A stretch of DNA of 64,000 nucleotides. Origin: Streptomyces rubradiris (GTDB lineage Bacteria; Actinomycetota; Actinomycetes; Streptomycetales; Streptomycetaceae). This document shows, one piece after another, positions 33,618 through 42,240 of the stretch; the first letter of the stretch is position 1; every line of letters begins with the position of its first letter. Under the pieces are notes generated by a model that saw only the letters and a program-made list of their open reading frames with translations, did not search any database and was not told where the DNA came from. A program made the translations under genes and the position numbers. The stretch lies in NCBI RefSeq assembly GCF_016860525.1, contig NZ_BNEA01000001.1:1505501-1569500 (forward strand), written 5' to 3'.

Positions 33618-33633
33618 GTGTACGAGCGTACAC
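33618..33633 (-). promoter_or_regulatory. Operator palindrome and leaderless promoter of the SMR operon
   Basis: GTGTACG-AG-CGTACAC is an inverted repeat of 7+7 bases that abuts the SMR start codon. On the minus strand TACGCT within it, followed by 7 bases and the ATG, fits a -10 box of a leaderless transcript. A repressor here would cover the -10 and start site. Confidence 0.62.
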
Positions 33634-33658
33634 AACGGGCCCGCGGACGGGCACGCGA

Positions 33659-33690
33659 AAGCGGCGGCACCCCACGGGGTACCGCCGCTT
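33659..33690 (-). terminator. Terminator at the end of the suf operon
   Basis: AAGCGGCGG-c-ACCCC pairs with GGGGT-a-CCGCCGCTT around a 2-base loop (one mismatch), ending 16 bases after the DUF59 gene stop on the minus strand. Confidence 0.8.
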
Positions 33691-33706
33691 CACACACGCG
33701 GTGCGG

Positions 33707-34039
33707 TCAGACGTTGAAGCCCAGCGCGCGGAGCTGGTCGCGGCCCTCGTCGGTGATCTTGTCGGGGCCCCACGGCGGCATCCAGACCCAGTTGATGCGC
33801 AGCTCGTTGACCAGGCCGTCGGTGGCGGACTTGGCCTGGTCCTCGATGACGTCCGTCAGCGGGCAGGCCGCCGAGGTGAGGGTCATGTCGACGGTCGCGA
33901 TGTTGGCGTCGTCGATGTGGATGCCGTAGATCAGGCCCAGGTTGACGACGTCGATGCCCAGCTCGGGGTCGACCACGTCCATCAGGGCCTCGCGGAGCTC
34001 CTCCTCCGATGCCGGCTTCATCTCAGCGGTGTCGGTCAT
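33707..34039 (-). CDS. DUF59/MIP18-family metal-sulfur cluster assembly factor
   Basis: A 110-aa protein from ATG 34039, overlapping the sufU stop as ATGA. The DUF59 pattern is clear: ALMDVVDPELGIDVVNLGLIYG, TLTSAACPLTDVIEDQ with the conserved Cys, and the ending INWVWMPPWGPDKITDEGRDQLRALGF. It is the last gene of the suf operon. Members of this family help mature or transfer iron-sulfur clusters; the exact target is unknown. Confidence 0.92.
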   Translation of the reverse strand: MTDTAEMKPASEEELREALMDVVDPELGIDVVNLGLIYGIHIDDANIATVDMTLTSAACPLTDVIEDQAKSATDGLVNELRINWVWMPPWGPDKITDEGRDQLRALGFNV

Positions 34040-34503
34040 GCCGTCTTCCTTTCGGCGTCGGCGCCACCCAGCGCCTGGGCCGTCGCGTCCTTCCACGCCA
34101 TCCAGCTCAGGAGGGCGCACTTGACCCGCGCGGGATACTTGGAGACCCCGGCGAACGCGACCGCGTCCTCCAGGACCTCCTCCATCGCGTCGTCGGGCTC
34201 GATCCTGCCCTTGGACTGCATCAGCTCCAGGAAGGTCTCCTGGATCTTCTGCGCCTCGTCCAGGTCCTTGCCGACCAGCAGGTCGTTGAGGACCGACGCG
34301 CTGGCCTGGCTGATCGAGCAGCCCTGGCCCTCGTACGACACGTCCTCGATCTTCGTGCCGTCGTACTTCACGCGCAGGGTGATCTCGTCGCCGCACGTCG
34401 GGTTCACATGGTGCACCTCGGCGTCGCCATCCCTCAGACCACGCCCGTGCGGGTTCTTGTAGTGGTCCAGGATGACGTCCTGGTACATCGAGTCCAGCTT
34501 CAC
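34036..34503 (-). CDS. sufU: SufU, zinc sulfur-transfer scaffold protein
   Basis: A 155-aa protein from GTG 34503. The three conserved cysteines of SufU appear in HVNPTCGDEI, YEGQGCSISQAS and YPARVKCALLSW, with the insertion between the second and third that distinguishes SufU from IscU. It accepts sulfur from SufS. It is separated from sufS by 16 bp. Confidence 0.94.
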   Translation of the reverse strand: MKLDSMYQDVILDHYKNPHGRGLRDGDAEVHHVNPTCGDEITLRVKYDGTKIEDVSYEGQGCSISQASASVLNDLLVGKDLDEAQKIQETFLELMQSKGRIEPDDAMEEVLEDAVAFAGVSKYPARVKCALLSWMAWKDATAQALGGADAERKTA

Positions 34504-34519
34504 CTTGTCAGCACGCCTC

Positions 34520-35776
34520 TCAGCCGAAGAAGTTCCGTACGTGCTCCAGGCCGTCGACCAGAGCGTCGATCTCGGCCGGCGAGGAGTACAGATAGAACGA
34601 CGCTCGCGTGGTCGCGGGAATTCCGTAGCGGAGGCAGACCGGACGCGCGCAGTGGTGGCCGACCCGCACCGCGATGCCCTGCTCGTCCAGCACCTGGCCC
34701 ACGTCGTGCGGGTGGATGTCGCCGAGCGTGAAGGAGATCGCCGCGCCCCGGTCCTCGGCCGTCGTCGGACCGATGATCCTCAGGTCCGGCACCTCGGCCA
34801 GGCGCCGCACCGCGTACTCCGTCAGCGCGTGCTCATGGGCGAGGATCTTGTCCATGCCGATCGAGTTCAGGTAGTCGATCGCCGCGCCGAGCCCGACCGC
34901 CTGCGCGATCGGGGGCGTGCCCGCCTCGAACTTGTGCGGTGCCGGGGCGTAGGTGGAGGAGTGCATCGAGACGGTCTCGATCATCTCGCCGCCGCCCAGG
35001 AAGGGAGGCAGGTCCTCCAGCAGCTCCTGGCGGCCCCACAGCACGCCGATGCCGGTCGGGCCGCACATCTTGTGGCCGGTGAAGGCCACGAAGTCGGCCT
35101 GGAGCGCCTGCACGTCCAGCGGCATGTGCGGGGCGGCCTGGGAGGCGTCGATGCACACCAGCGCGCCGACCTCCTGGGCGCGCCGGATGATCGTCTCGAC
35201 CGGGTTGACCGTGCCCAGGATGTTCGACACCAGCACGAAGGAGACGATCTTCGTCTTCTCCGTGATGATCTCGTCGATGTTCGACAGGTCCAGCCGGCCG
35301 TCGTCGGTGAGGCCGAACCACTTCAGCTTCGCGCCCGTGCGCTGCGCCAGCAGCTGCCACGGCACGATGTTGGAGTGGTGCTCCATCTCCGTGATGACGA
35401 TCTCGGTGTCCTGGTCCACCCGGTAGGGCTCGTCGGCCCAGCCGAGCATGTTCGCCACGAGGTTCAGCGACTCGGAGGCGTTCTTGGTGAAGATCACCTC
35501 GTCGCGGCTGGGCGCGTTGACGAACTCGGCGACCTTGTCGCGCGCGCCCTCGTACAGCGCCGTGGCCTCCTCGGCGAGCACATGCACACCGCGGTGGACG
35601 TTGGCGTTGTAGCGCTCGTAGTACTCGCTCAGGGCGTCCAGCACCTGGCGCGGCTTCTGACTGGTCGCCGCGTTGTCCAGGTACACGAGCTTCCTGCCGT
35701 CGTGGACGACTCGGTCCAGGATGGGGAAGTCCTTGCGGATCGCCTCGGTGTCGAGGAGGCCCGGCAGCTGTGTCAC
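34520..35776 (-). CDS. sufS: Cysteine desulfurase SufS
   Basis: A 418-aa PLP enzyme from GTG 35776 (GTGA overlap with sufC). The PLP lysine is in FVAFTGHKMCGPTGIGVLWG near 228 and the active-site cysteine in VRVGHHCARPVCLRY near 365. YLDNAATSQKP near the N-terminus is the family mark. It strips sulfur from cysteine for cluster assembly, passing it to SufU. Confidence 0.96.
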   Translation of the reverse strand: MTQLPGLLDTEAIRKDFPILDRVVHDGRKLVYLDNAATSQKPRQVLDALSEYYERYNANVHRGVHVLAEEATALYEGARDKVAEFVNAPSRDEVIFTKNASESLNLVANMLGWADEPYRVDQDTEIVITEMEHHSNIVPWQLLAQRTGAKLKWFGLTDDGRLDLSNIDEIITEKTKIVSFVLVSNILGTVNPVETIIRRAQEVGALVCIDASQAAPHMPLDVQALQADFVAFTGHKMCGPTGIGVLWGRQELLEDLPPFLGGGEMIETVSMHSSTYAPAPHKFEAGTPPIAQAVGLGAAIDYLNSIGMDKILAHEHALTEYAVRRLAEVPDLRIIGPTTAEDRGAAISFTLGDIHPHDVGQVLDEQGIAVRVGHHCARPVCLRYGIPATTRASFYLYSSPAEIDALVDGLEHVRNFFG

Positions 35777-36537
35777 GCGGATGCGCCACCCTTCACGTAT
35801 GCCTCGTAGCCCTCGTTCTCCAGCTTGTCCGCGAGCTCGGGGCCGCCGGACTCGACGATGCGGCCGCCGGCGAACACGTGGACGTGGTCGGGCTTGATGT
35901 AGCGCAGGATGCGCGTGTAGTGCGTGATCAGCAGGGTGCCGACCTCGCCGGTCTCGCGGACGCGGTTGACGCCCTCGGAGACGATGCGGAGCGCGTCGAC
36001 GTCCAGACCGGAGTCCGTCTCGTCGAGGATCGCGACCTTCGGCCTGAGCAGCTCAAGCTGGAGGATCTCGTGGCGCTTCTTCTCACCGCCGGAGAAGCCC
36101 TCGTTGACATTGCGCTCGGCGAAGGACGGGTCCATGTTGAGGCGCTCCATGGCCTCCTTGACCTCCTTCACCCAGGTGCGCAGCTTCGGGGCCTCGCCGC
36201 GGACGGCGGTGGCGGAGGTGCGCAGGAAGTTGGAGACGGAGACGCCGGGGACCTCGACCGGGTACTGCATCGCCAGGAACAGGCCGGCGCGGGCCCGCTC
36301 GTCGACCGACATCTCCAGGACGTCCTCGCCGTCCAGGGTGACGGTGCCGCCGGTGATGGTGTACTTCGGGTGACCCGCGAGGGAGTAGGCGAGGGTCGAC
36401 TTGCCGGAGCCGTTGGGGCCCATGATGGCGTGCGTCTCGCCCTGCTTCACGGTGAGGTCGACGCCCTTGAGGATCTCCTTCGTGGCGTTGTCGGCCTCGA
36501 CGGTGACGTGCAGGTCTCGGATTTCAAGCGTTGCCAT
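35773..36537 (-). CDS. sufC: SufC, ATPase of the SufBCD complex
   Basis: A 254-aa ABC-type ATPase from ATG 36537. Walker A GPNGSGKSTL near 39, signature FSGGEKKRHEILQ near 148 and Walker B VAILDETDSGLD near 170 are all present. It powers cluster building on SufB/SufD in the cytoplasm and is not a transporter. It follows the Rieske gene after 7 bp. Confidence 0.96.
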   Translation of the reverse strand: MATLEIRDLHVTVEADNATKEILKGVDLTVKQGETHAIMGPNGSGKSTLAYSLAGHPKYTITGGTVTLDGEDVLEMSVDERARAGLFLAMQYPVEVPGVSVSNFLRTSATAVRGEAPKLRTWVKEVKEAMERLNMDPSFAERNVNEGFSGGEKKRHEILQLELLRPKVAILDETDSGLDVDALRIVSEGVNRVRETGEVGTLLITHYTRILRYIKPDHVHVFAGGRIVESGGPELADKLENEGYEAYVKGGASA

Positions 36538-36544
36538 GGGTGCC

Positions 36545-36865
36545 TCAGGACTCCTGGGTGAGGGAGACGAGAACGTCGTCCCCTTCGATCTTTACGGGGT
36601 ATACGGGGACGGGGCGCGTCGCCGGAAGACTGTCGGGCTTGCCGGACCGCAGGTCGAAGCGCGAGCCGTGCAGCCAGCACTCGATGTGGCAGTCGTCGAC
36701 CTCGCCCTCCGACAGCGAGACGTTCGCGTGCGAGCAGATGTCGTGGATCGCGAACACCTCGCCCTCGGTCCGTACGACCGAGACCGGCGTGCCGTCGATC
36801 TCCACCCGCTTCGGGGTGTCCTCCGACAGCTCGCCCAGTCCGCAGACGCGTACGAAGGTCGTCAT
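36545..36865 (-). CDS. Rieske [2Fe-2S] ferredoxin of the suf operon
   Basis: A 106-aa protein from ATG 36865, overlapping sufD as ATGA. The Rieske motifs are CSHANVSLSEG and CWLHGSRFD, i.e. C-x-H and C-x-x-H ligands of a 2Fe-2S cluster. It resembles the small NirD/bphA3-type ferredoxins. Embedded between sufD and sufC, it probably donates electrons for cluster assembly, as suggested for other actinobacterial suf operons. Confidence 0.93.
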   Translation of the reverse strand: MTTFVRVCGLGELSEDTPKRVEIDGTPVSVVRTEGEVFAIHDICSHANVSLSEGEVDDCHIECWLHGSRFDLRSGKPDSLPATRPVPVYPVKIEGDDVLVSLTQES

Positions 36866-38079
36866 GCGACCGAGGCCTCCAGCTCCGTCTCGATCTTGGC
36901 GAGCAGCCGCTCCTCGATGTCGGCGACGCCGATCTGCTGGACCAGCTCGGCGAAGAAGCCACGGACCACCAGGCGGCGGGCCTCGTGCTCCGGGATGCCG
37001 CGGGCCATCAGGTAGAAGAGCTGCTCGTCGTCGAAGCGGCCGGTGGCGGAGGCGTGGCCGGCGCCGACGATCTCGCCGGTCTCGATCTCCAGGTTCGGCA
37101 CCGAGTCGACGCGCGCGCCGTCCGTGAGGACCAGGTTGCGGTTCATCTCGTAGGTGTCCGTGCCCTCGGCCTTGGCCTCGATGAGCACGTCGCCGATCCA
37201 GACGGCGTGCGCGTCGTCGCCCTGGAGCGCGCCCTTGTAGACGACGTTCGACTTGCAGTGCGGGGTGTTGTGCGTGACCAGCAGGCGGTGCTCGTGGTGC
37301 TGGCCGGCGTCGGTGAAGTACAGGCCGAACAGCTCCGCCTCGCCGCCGGGGCCGGCGTACTCCACGCGGGGGTGCAGGCGCACCAGGTCGCCGCCGAAGG
37401 TGACGACGACGGACTTGAAGGAGGCGTCCCGGCCGATCAGCGCGTTGTGCTGGCCGACGTGCACGGCCTTGTCGTCCCAGTCCTGGACGGAGACGACGGT
37501 CAGCTTGGCGCCGTCGCCCAGGACGTAGTCGACGTTGGCGGCGAGCACCGCGTCACCGGTGTGGTCGATGACCACGACGGCCTCGGCGAAGGCGCCCAGC
37601 TCGATGACCTGGTGGCCGAAGGCGGTACCGCCCTGGCCGTGCACCGCGATGCGGATCGGCTCGGTGAGCACGGTCTCCTTGGGCACGGTCACGACCGAGG
37701 CCTGCTGGAAGGCGGAGTACGCCTGCGCGGCGACGCGGTCGACGGGGGTCGCCCTGCCGACTCGCGCGTCGTCGCGGCCGACGGTCTCGACGGTGACGCC
37801 CTCGGGGGCCTGTACGTCGACCTTCACGCCGTCGCCGCCCGCGACGGCGGTGCCGTCGTGCAGCCCGCGCAGCCGCTCCAGCGGGGTGAACCGCCACTCC
37901 TCCTCACGGCCGTGCGGGACCGGGAAGTCCGCCACGTCGAAGGACGGGGGCGCGCTCATGCGCGAGACGACGGTCGACTCCGCGGCGACCGCGATCGAGC
38001 CGGCGGTGGTGGAGCCCACCGGTGGGGGGCCCCCCGCGCGAGCGGAGCCGAGCGTGGGGGAGTTCTGGGCCTCAGCCAT
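36862..38079 (-). CDS. sufD: SufD, Fe-S assembly complex subunit
   Basis: A 405-aa protein from ATG 38079. The SufD/SufB beta-helix core is seen in HVGQHNALIGRDASFKSVVVTFGG, HHEHRLLVTHNTPHCKSNVVYKGAL, and the C-terminal RFDDEQLFYLMARGIPEHEARRLVVRGFF. The first 40 residues are unusual, low-complexity, and include SPTLGSARAGGPPPVG, encoded by a palindromic repeat. MSAPPSFDVADFPVPHG at residue 41 looks like the ancestral start. It pairs with SufB and SufC. Confidence 0.95.
   Translation of the reverse strand: MAEAQNSPTLGSARAGGPPPVGSTTAGSIAVAAESTVVSRMSAPPSFDVADFPVPHGREEEWRFTPLERLRGLHDGTAVAGGDGVKVDVQAPEGVTVETVGRDDARVGRATPVDRVAAQAYSAFQQASVVTVPKETVLTEPIRIAVHGQGGTAFGHQVIELGAFAEAVVVIDHTGDAVLAANVDYVLGDGAKLTVVSVQDWDDKAVHVGQHNALIGRDASFKSVVVTFGGDLVRLHPRVEYAGPGGEAELFGLYFTDAGQHHEHRLLVTHNTPHCKSNVVYKGALQGDDAHAVWIGDVLIEAKAEGTDTYEMNRNLVLTDGARVDSVPNLEIETGEIVGAGHASATGRFDDEQLFYLMARGIPEHEARRLVVRGFFAELVQQIGVADIEERLLAKIETELEASVA
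38018..38064. repeat. Palindromic repeat element inside the sufD 5' end
   Basis: On the minus strand the element runs CTCCCCCA, then the hairpin CGCTCGGCTCCGCTCGCG, then CGGGGGGCCCCCCA. Short elements with this CTCCCCCA...GGGGGxCCCCCA outline are, to my recollection, dispersed in many copies in Streptomyces genomes. Here it is in frame and codes for residues about 6-22 of SufD. A related outline appears inside ctaB (46714-46752). Confidence 0.65.
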
Positions 38080-38133
38080 GGCTGTCGTAGTGCTCTCTTT
38101 CCTGAGTAAGACGTCTGCTGGCGATGGCGGCGG

Positions 38134-39555
38134 TCAGCCGACCGCGCCCTCCATCTGCAGCTCGATCAGCCGGTTGAGCTCCAGCGCGTACTCCATGGGC
38201 AGTTCCTTGGCGATCGGCTCGACGAAGCCGCGCACGATCATCGCCATCGCCTCGTCCTCGGACAGACCGCGGCTCATCAGGTAGAAGAGCTGGTCCTCGG
38301 AGACCTTGGAGACGGTGGCCTCGTGGCCCATGGACACGTCGTCCTCGCGGACGTCGACGTACGGGTACGTGTCCGACCGGGAGATGGTGTCGACCAGCAG
38401 CGCGTCGCACAGCACGTTGGACTTGGAGCCGGCGGCGCCCTCGCCGATCTCGATCAGACCGCGGTAGGAGGTACGGCCGCCGCCGCGCGCCACGGACTTG
38501 GAGACGATGTTGGACGACGTGTTCGGCGCCATGTGGACCATCTTGGCGCCCGCGTCCTGGTGCTGGCCCTCGCCCGCGAAGGCGATGGACAGGGTCTCGC
38601 CCTTGGCGTGCTCGCCCATCAGGTAGACGGCCGGGTACTTCATCGTCACCTTGGAGCCGATGTTGCCGTCGATCCACTCCATGGTCGCGCCCTCGTAGGC
38701 GACGGCGCGCTTGGTGACCAGGTTGTAGACGTTGTTCGACCAGTTCTGGATGGTCGTGTAACGGCAGCGGGCGTTCTTCTTGACGATGATCTCGACGACC
38801 GCGGAGTGCAGCGAGTCGGACTTGTAGATCGGCGCCGTGCAGCCCTCGACGTAGTGCACGTAGGCACCCTCGTCGACGATGATCAGGGTCCGCTCGAACT
38901 GGCCCATGTTCTCCGTGTTGATGCGGAAGTAGGCCTGGAGCGGGATCTCGACGTGCACGCCCTTCGGCACGTAGATGAAGGAGCCGCCGGACCACACGGC
39001 GGTGTTCAGCGCGGCGAACTTGTTGTCACCGGCCGGGATGACCGTGCCGAAGTACTCCTTGAAGAGCTCCGGGTGCTCCTTCAGCGCCGTGTCGGTGTCC
39101 AGGAAGATGACACCCTGCTCCTCCAGGTCCTCGCGGATCTGGTGGTAGACGACCTCGGACTCGTACTGGGCGGCGACACCGGCGACCAGGCGCTGCTTCT
39201 CGGCCTCCGGGATGCCCAGCTTGTCGTAGGTGTTCTTGATGTCCTCGGGCAGGTCCTCCCAGGACTCCGCCTGCTTCTCCGTGGAGCGCACGAAGTACTT
39301 GATGTTGTCGAAGTCGATGCCCGAGAGGTCGGAGCCCCAGTTCGGCATCGGCTTCTTCTCGAAGAGCTTCAGGCCCTTCAGGCGCAGCTTGGTCATCCAC
39401 TCCGGCTCCGACTTCTTGCCGGAGATGTCGCGGACGACCTCCTCGCTCAGGCCACGCCTGGCGGAGGCACCGGCCACGTCCGAGTCGGCCCAGCCGTATT
39501 CGTACTTGCCCAGGCCCTCCAGCTCAGGGTGGGCAGTCTCCGTGGGGAGAGTCAT
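38134..39555 (-). CDS. sufB: SufB, Fe-S cluster scaffold subunit
   Basis: A 473-aa protein from ATG 39555, with GGGAGG upstream and an ATGA overlap with sufR. Core SufB sequences are evident: [41 protein letters not shown] (conserved Cys), [31 protein letters not shown] and the C-terminal [27 protein letters not shown]. It is the site where the cluster is built, with SufC and SufD. Confidence 0.97.
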   Translation of the reverse strand: MTLPTETAHPELEGLGKYEYGWADSDVAGASARRGLSEEVVRDISGKKSEPEWMTKLRLKGLKLFEKKPMPNWGSDLSGIDFDNIKYFVRSTEKQAESWEDLPEDIKNTYDKLGIPEAEKQRLVAGVAAQYESEVVYHQIREDLEEQGVIFLDTDTALKEHPELFKEYFGTVIPAGDNKFAALNTAVWSGGSFIYVPKGVHVEIPLQAYFRINTENMGQFERTLIIVDEGAYVHYVEGCTAPIYKSDSLHSAVVEIIVKKNARCRYTTIQNWSNNVYNLVTKRAVAYEGATMEWIDGNIGSKVTMKYPAVYLMGEHAKGETLSIAFAGEGQHQDAGAKMVHMAPNTSSNIVSKSVARGGGRTSYRGLIEIGEGAAGSKSNVLCDALLVDTISRSDTYPYVDVREDDVSMGHEATVSKVSEDQLFYLMSRGLSEDEAMAMIVRGFVEPIAKELPMEYALELNRLIELQMEGAVG

Positions 39556-40286
39556 GCGGGGTTCCTCCCGGCCGTGCTTGCAGGTGCGTCAGTGGAAATC
39601 TTGGGGATGAACGTCGTGCAGACGCCGTCGCCGTGCGCGATGGTCGCCAGTCGCTGGACGTGGGTGCCCAGCAGCTCCGCGAAGATCTCCGTCTCCGCCT
39701 CGCACAGCTGCGGGAACTGTTCCGCGACATGGGCGACCGGGCAGTGGTGCTGGCAGAGCTGCTCGCCGACCGGTGCGCTGCGCGCCGTAGCAGCGTACCC
39801 GTCCGCGCTCAGGGCCTTGGCCAGTGCTTCGGCGCGCTTGTCCGGGGTCGCGGCCTCGATCGCCTCGCGGTAGGCACGCGCCTGGGCGGCGACCCGGGCG
39901 CGGGCGAAGGCGGCGACCGCCTGGGGGCCGCCCTCCCGCTCGGCGATCCAGCGGAGCGCGTCCGCAGCGAGCTTGTCGTAGGACTGGTCGAACGCGTCCC
40001 GGCCGCAGTCGGTGAGCGCGAAGACCTTGGCGGGGCGGCCACGCGTGCGCGTGCCGTACACCCGCTGCTCGCGGGCCTCCACGACATCGTCCGCGACGAG
40101 CGCGTCCAGATGGCGCCGGACGGCCGCCTGGGTCAGCCCCAGCCGGCCGGCGAGTTCGGCGACGGTCGACGGCCCGTGGTCCAGGATGGAGCGCGCGACC
40201 CGGTTGCGCGTGGAGCGCTCACCGGTCGCTAGCTCCTCCTGAGGGGCCCCCGTGGGGGTCTCCCGAGCCTCGCCGACGTTTTTCAC
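39552..40286 (-). CDS. sufR: SufR-type iron-sulfur-sensing repressor of the suf operon
   Basis: A 244-aa protein, starting best at GTG 40286; a longer TTG start at 40322 would lie in the promoter. Residues about 30-85 are a winged helix ([31 protein letters not shown], then [15 protein letters not shown]). The C-terminal part has the cluster cysteines [21 protein letters not shown] and a later GVCTTF. SufR holds an Fe-S cluster and represses suf when clusters suffice. The CAAC-N6-GTTG operator overlaps its start. Residues about 6-17 ([13 protein letters not shown]) are encoded by a palindromic stretch. Confidence 0.93.
   Translation of the reverse strand: MKNVGEARETPTGAPQEELATGERSTRNRVARSILDHGPSTVAELAGRLGLTQAAVRRHLDALVADDVVEAREQRVYGTRTRGRPAKVFALTDCGRDAFDQSYDKLAADALRWIAEREGGPQAVAAFARARVAAQARAYREAIEAATPDKRAEALAKALSADGYAATARSAPVGEQLCQHHCPVAHVAEQFPQLCEAETEIFAELLGTHVQRLATIAHGDGVCTTFIPKISTDAPASTAGRNPA
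40228..40268. repeat. Palindromic stretch inside the sufR 5' end
   Basis: CTCCTCCTGAGGGGCCCCCG followed by TGGGGGTCTCCCGAG forms overlapping G/C palindromes, similar in outline to the elements in sufD and ctaB though not identical. It is in frame and lies ahead of the conserved winged-helix region. Membership in the same repeat family is uncertain. Confidence 0.4.
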
Positions 40287-40322
40287 AACGCCATTGTTGC
40301 GTAATTCCGCGGAGCCTGACAA
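40286..40322 (-). promoter_or_regulatory. suf operon promoter with SufR operator CAAC-N6-GTTG
   Basis: CAACGCCATTGTTG at 40286-40299 is an exact CAAC-N6-GTTG inverted repeat, the motif known for SufR repressors. On the minus strand TTGTCA (40322-40317) and AACAAT (40298-40293) with an 18-bp spacer form a promoter whose start would fall on the GTG at 40286. The transcript would thus be leaderless and the repressor would cover -10 to +1. Confidence 0.78.
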
Positions 40323-40358
40323 GCGACGTCCGGATCATCGGGCGGTGCCCTGCGTCAC

Positions 40359-40372
40359 TTAGGCATACCTAA
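40359..40372. promoter_or_regulatory. Iron-box-like palindrome (DmdR/DtxR type)
   Basis: TTAGGCATACCTAA is a 5+5-base inverted repeat (TTAGG/CCTAA) and matches the core of the 19-bp actinobacterial iron box at about 12 positions. It lies between sufR and the acetyltransferase gene, 99 bases before the latter. Iron control of either gene is possible; the spacing of the two arms is shorter than the full consensus. Confidence 0.5.
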
Positions 40373-40382
40373 TCTGACCTGC

Positions 40383-40419
40383 GGAAACGATCTTCTGCTG
40401 ATCATTCCAAATCGTTTCC
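40383..40419. promoter_or_regulatory. 9-bp inverted repeat upstream of the acetyltransferase gene
   Basis: GGAAACGAT (40383-40391) and ATCGTTTCC (40411-40419) are perfectly complementary across 19 bases that include TGATCA. The pair is AT-richer than its surroundings. It could be two operator halves or an RNA stem in the 5' leader. Confidence 0.5.
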
Positions 40420-40470
40420 ACGGTCGAAAACGGTGGCGCCCCAAGGCCCCGTCCGGAAGACTCCCGAACC

Positions 40471-41286
40471 ATGCCCGCACCCCCTCCGACCGGCCCACTT
40501 GTCACTCGGGACTCCCTCGCCACAGGTCTGCGCCTGCTGGGCGTCGAGAGCGGCGAGACCCTGCTCGTGCACTCCTCGCTCAGCTCGCTCGGCTGGGTCA
40601 ACGGCGGCCCGGTCGCGGTCGTCCAGGGACTCCTCGACGCGCTCGGCCCCGCCGGCACCCTCGTCGTCCCCACCCAGACCGGCGACCAGTCCGACCCGGC
40701 CCTGTGGGAGAACCCGCCGGTGCCCCGGGAATGGTGGGACCGGATCCGCGCCACCATGCCCCCGTACGACCCGCTGGTCACCCCCTCCAGCGGAGTCGGC
40801 GTGATCCCCGAGACCGTGCGGACCTGGCCCGGCGCCCTGCGCAGCGCCCACCCGCAGACCTCCTTCGCCGCGCTCGGCCCCCGCGCGCGGGAGATCACCG
40901 AGGGCCACGCCCCGGACTGCCGGCTCGGCGAGCACAGCCCGCTGGCCCGGCTGGAGCAGCTCGGCGCCCGGGTCCTGCTGCTCGGCGCGGGCTACGACTC
41001 CTGCACCGCCTTCCACCTGGCCGAGTACCGGATACCCGCCCCGCGCGTGGAGGTCGGCCGGCCCGCTCCCGGCGGCGGCTGGGAGACGGTGGTCGAGGTG
41101 TCGATCACCTCGGACCGGTTCGGTGAACTCGGGCACGCCTTCGAGCGGGACCGGCCCGTCCGCCGCGGCCGGGTCGGCGGCGCGGACGCCCGGCTGTTCC
41201 CGGTGGCGGACGCCGTGGCCTACGCCGAACGGTGGCTCGCGGCGCACCGGCCACGCGAGGAGGACTTCCCGTACCCGCCCGTCTGA
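40471..41286 (+). CDS. AAC(3)-family aminoglycoside N-acetyltransferase-like protein
   Basis: A 271-aa protein from ATG 40471. Family motifs include TLLVHSSLSSLGWVNGG near 31, AGTLVVPTQTGDQSDP near 61, SAHPQTSFAALGPRA near 125 and LLLGAGYDSCTAFHLAEYRIP near 170, which carries the His-Asp/Glu region. Members acetylate the 3-amino group of aminoglycosides using acetyl-CoA, but many chromosomal copies have unknown substrates. An iron-box-like site and an inverted repeat lie upstream, which is unusual for a resistance gene. Confidence 0.85.
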   Translation: MPAPPPTGPLVTRDSLATGLRLLGVESGETLLVHSSLSSLGWVNGGPVAVVQGLLDALGPAGTLVVPTQTGDQSDPALWENPPVPREWWDRIRATMPPYDPLVTPSSGVGVIPETVRTWPGALRSAHPQTSFAALGPRAREITEGHAPDCRLGEHSPLARLEQLGARVLLLGAGYDSCTAFHLAEYRIPAPRVEVGRPAPGGGWETVVEVSITSDRFGELGHAFERDRPVRRGRVGGADARLFPVADAVAYAERWLAAHRPREEDFPYPPV

Positions 41287-41316
41287 TCCGCGCGCGGTCT
41301 CCCTACACTCGGCCCC

Positions 41317-42240
41317 ATGCGAAGTGAGCCTGTGGTCCAGGTGGCGGCCCTGGTCAAGCGGTACGGCACGAAGACCGCGGTGGACGGCCTCGACCTGGTG
41401 GCCCGGCCGGGCGTGACCGCCGTACTCGGCCCGAACGGCGCCGGGAAGACGACCACGGTCGAGACCTGCGAGGGGTACCGGAAGCCGGATTCCGGCACGG
41501 TGCGCGTCCTGGGCCTCGACCCGGTCCGGCAGGCCGCCGAGCTGCGGCCCCGCATCGGCGTGATGCTCCAGTCCGGCGGTGTGTACTCCGGCGCCCGCGC
41601 CGAGGAGATGCTCCGGCACGTGGCGAAGCTGCACGCGCACCCGCTCGACGTCGACGCCCTCGTCGAACGCCTCGGCCTCGGCTCCTGCGGCCGGACGAGC
41701 TACCGCCGGCTCTCCGGCGGCCAGCAGCAGCGGCTCGCGCTCGCCATGGCCGTCGTGGGCCGCCCGGAACTGGTGTTCCTGGACGAGCCCACCGCCGGCC
41801 TGGACCCGCAGGCCCGCCGGGCGACCTGGGACCTGGTGCGGGACCTACGCGCCGACGGCGTGTCGGTGATCCTCACCACGCACCACATGGACGAGGCCGA
41901 ACAGCTCGCCGACGACGTGGCGATCATCGACGGCGGCCGGGTCATCGCCCAGGGCTCCCCGGAGGAGCTGTGCAAGGGCGGTGCCGAGAACACCCTGCGC
42001 TTCACCGGCCGCCCCGGCCTCGACGTCGGCTCGCTGCTCAAGGCGCTCCCGGCCGACTGCGCGGCCGCCGAGCTGACCCCGGGCGGCTACCGGGTCGTCG
42101 GCAAGGTCGACCCGCAGCTGCTGGCCACCGTGACCTCCTGGTGCGCCCAGCACGGGGTGATGCCCGACCGGATCTCGGTCGAGCGGCACACGCTGGAGGA
42201 CGTCTTCCTGGAGCTGACCGGCAAGGAGCTGCGCTCGTGA
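41317..42240 (+). CDS. ABC transporter ATP-binding protein (drug-export type)
   Basis: A 307-aa ATPase from ATG 41317. Walker A GPNGAGKTTT near 39, signature LSGGQQQRLALAMA near 133 and Walker B LVFLDEPTAGLD near 151 are intact, followed by the C-terminal DUF4162-like region of DrrA-type exporters. TACACT (41304-41309) exactly 7 bases before the ATG suggests a leaderless transcript, and no ribosome site is seen. It is coupled to the permease by GTGA. Confidence 0.93.
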   Translation: MRSEPVVQVAALVKRYGTKTAVDGLDLVARPGVTAVLGPNGAGKTTTVETCEGYRKPDSGTVRVLGLDPVRQAAELRPRIGVMLQSGGVYSGARAEEMLRHVAKLHAHPLDVDALVERLGLGSCGRTSYRRLSGGQQQRLALAMAVVGRPELVFLDEPTAGLDPQARRATWDLVRDLRADGVSVILTTHHMDEAEQLADDVAIIDGGRVIAQGSPEELCKGGAENTLRFTGRPGLDVGSLLKALPADCAAAELTPGGYRVVGKVDPQLLATVTSWCAQHGVMPDRISVERHTLEDVFLELTGKELRS

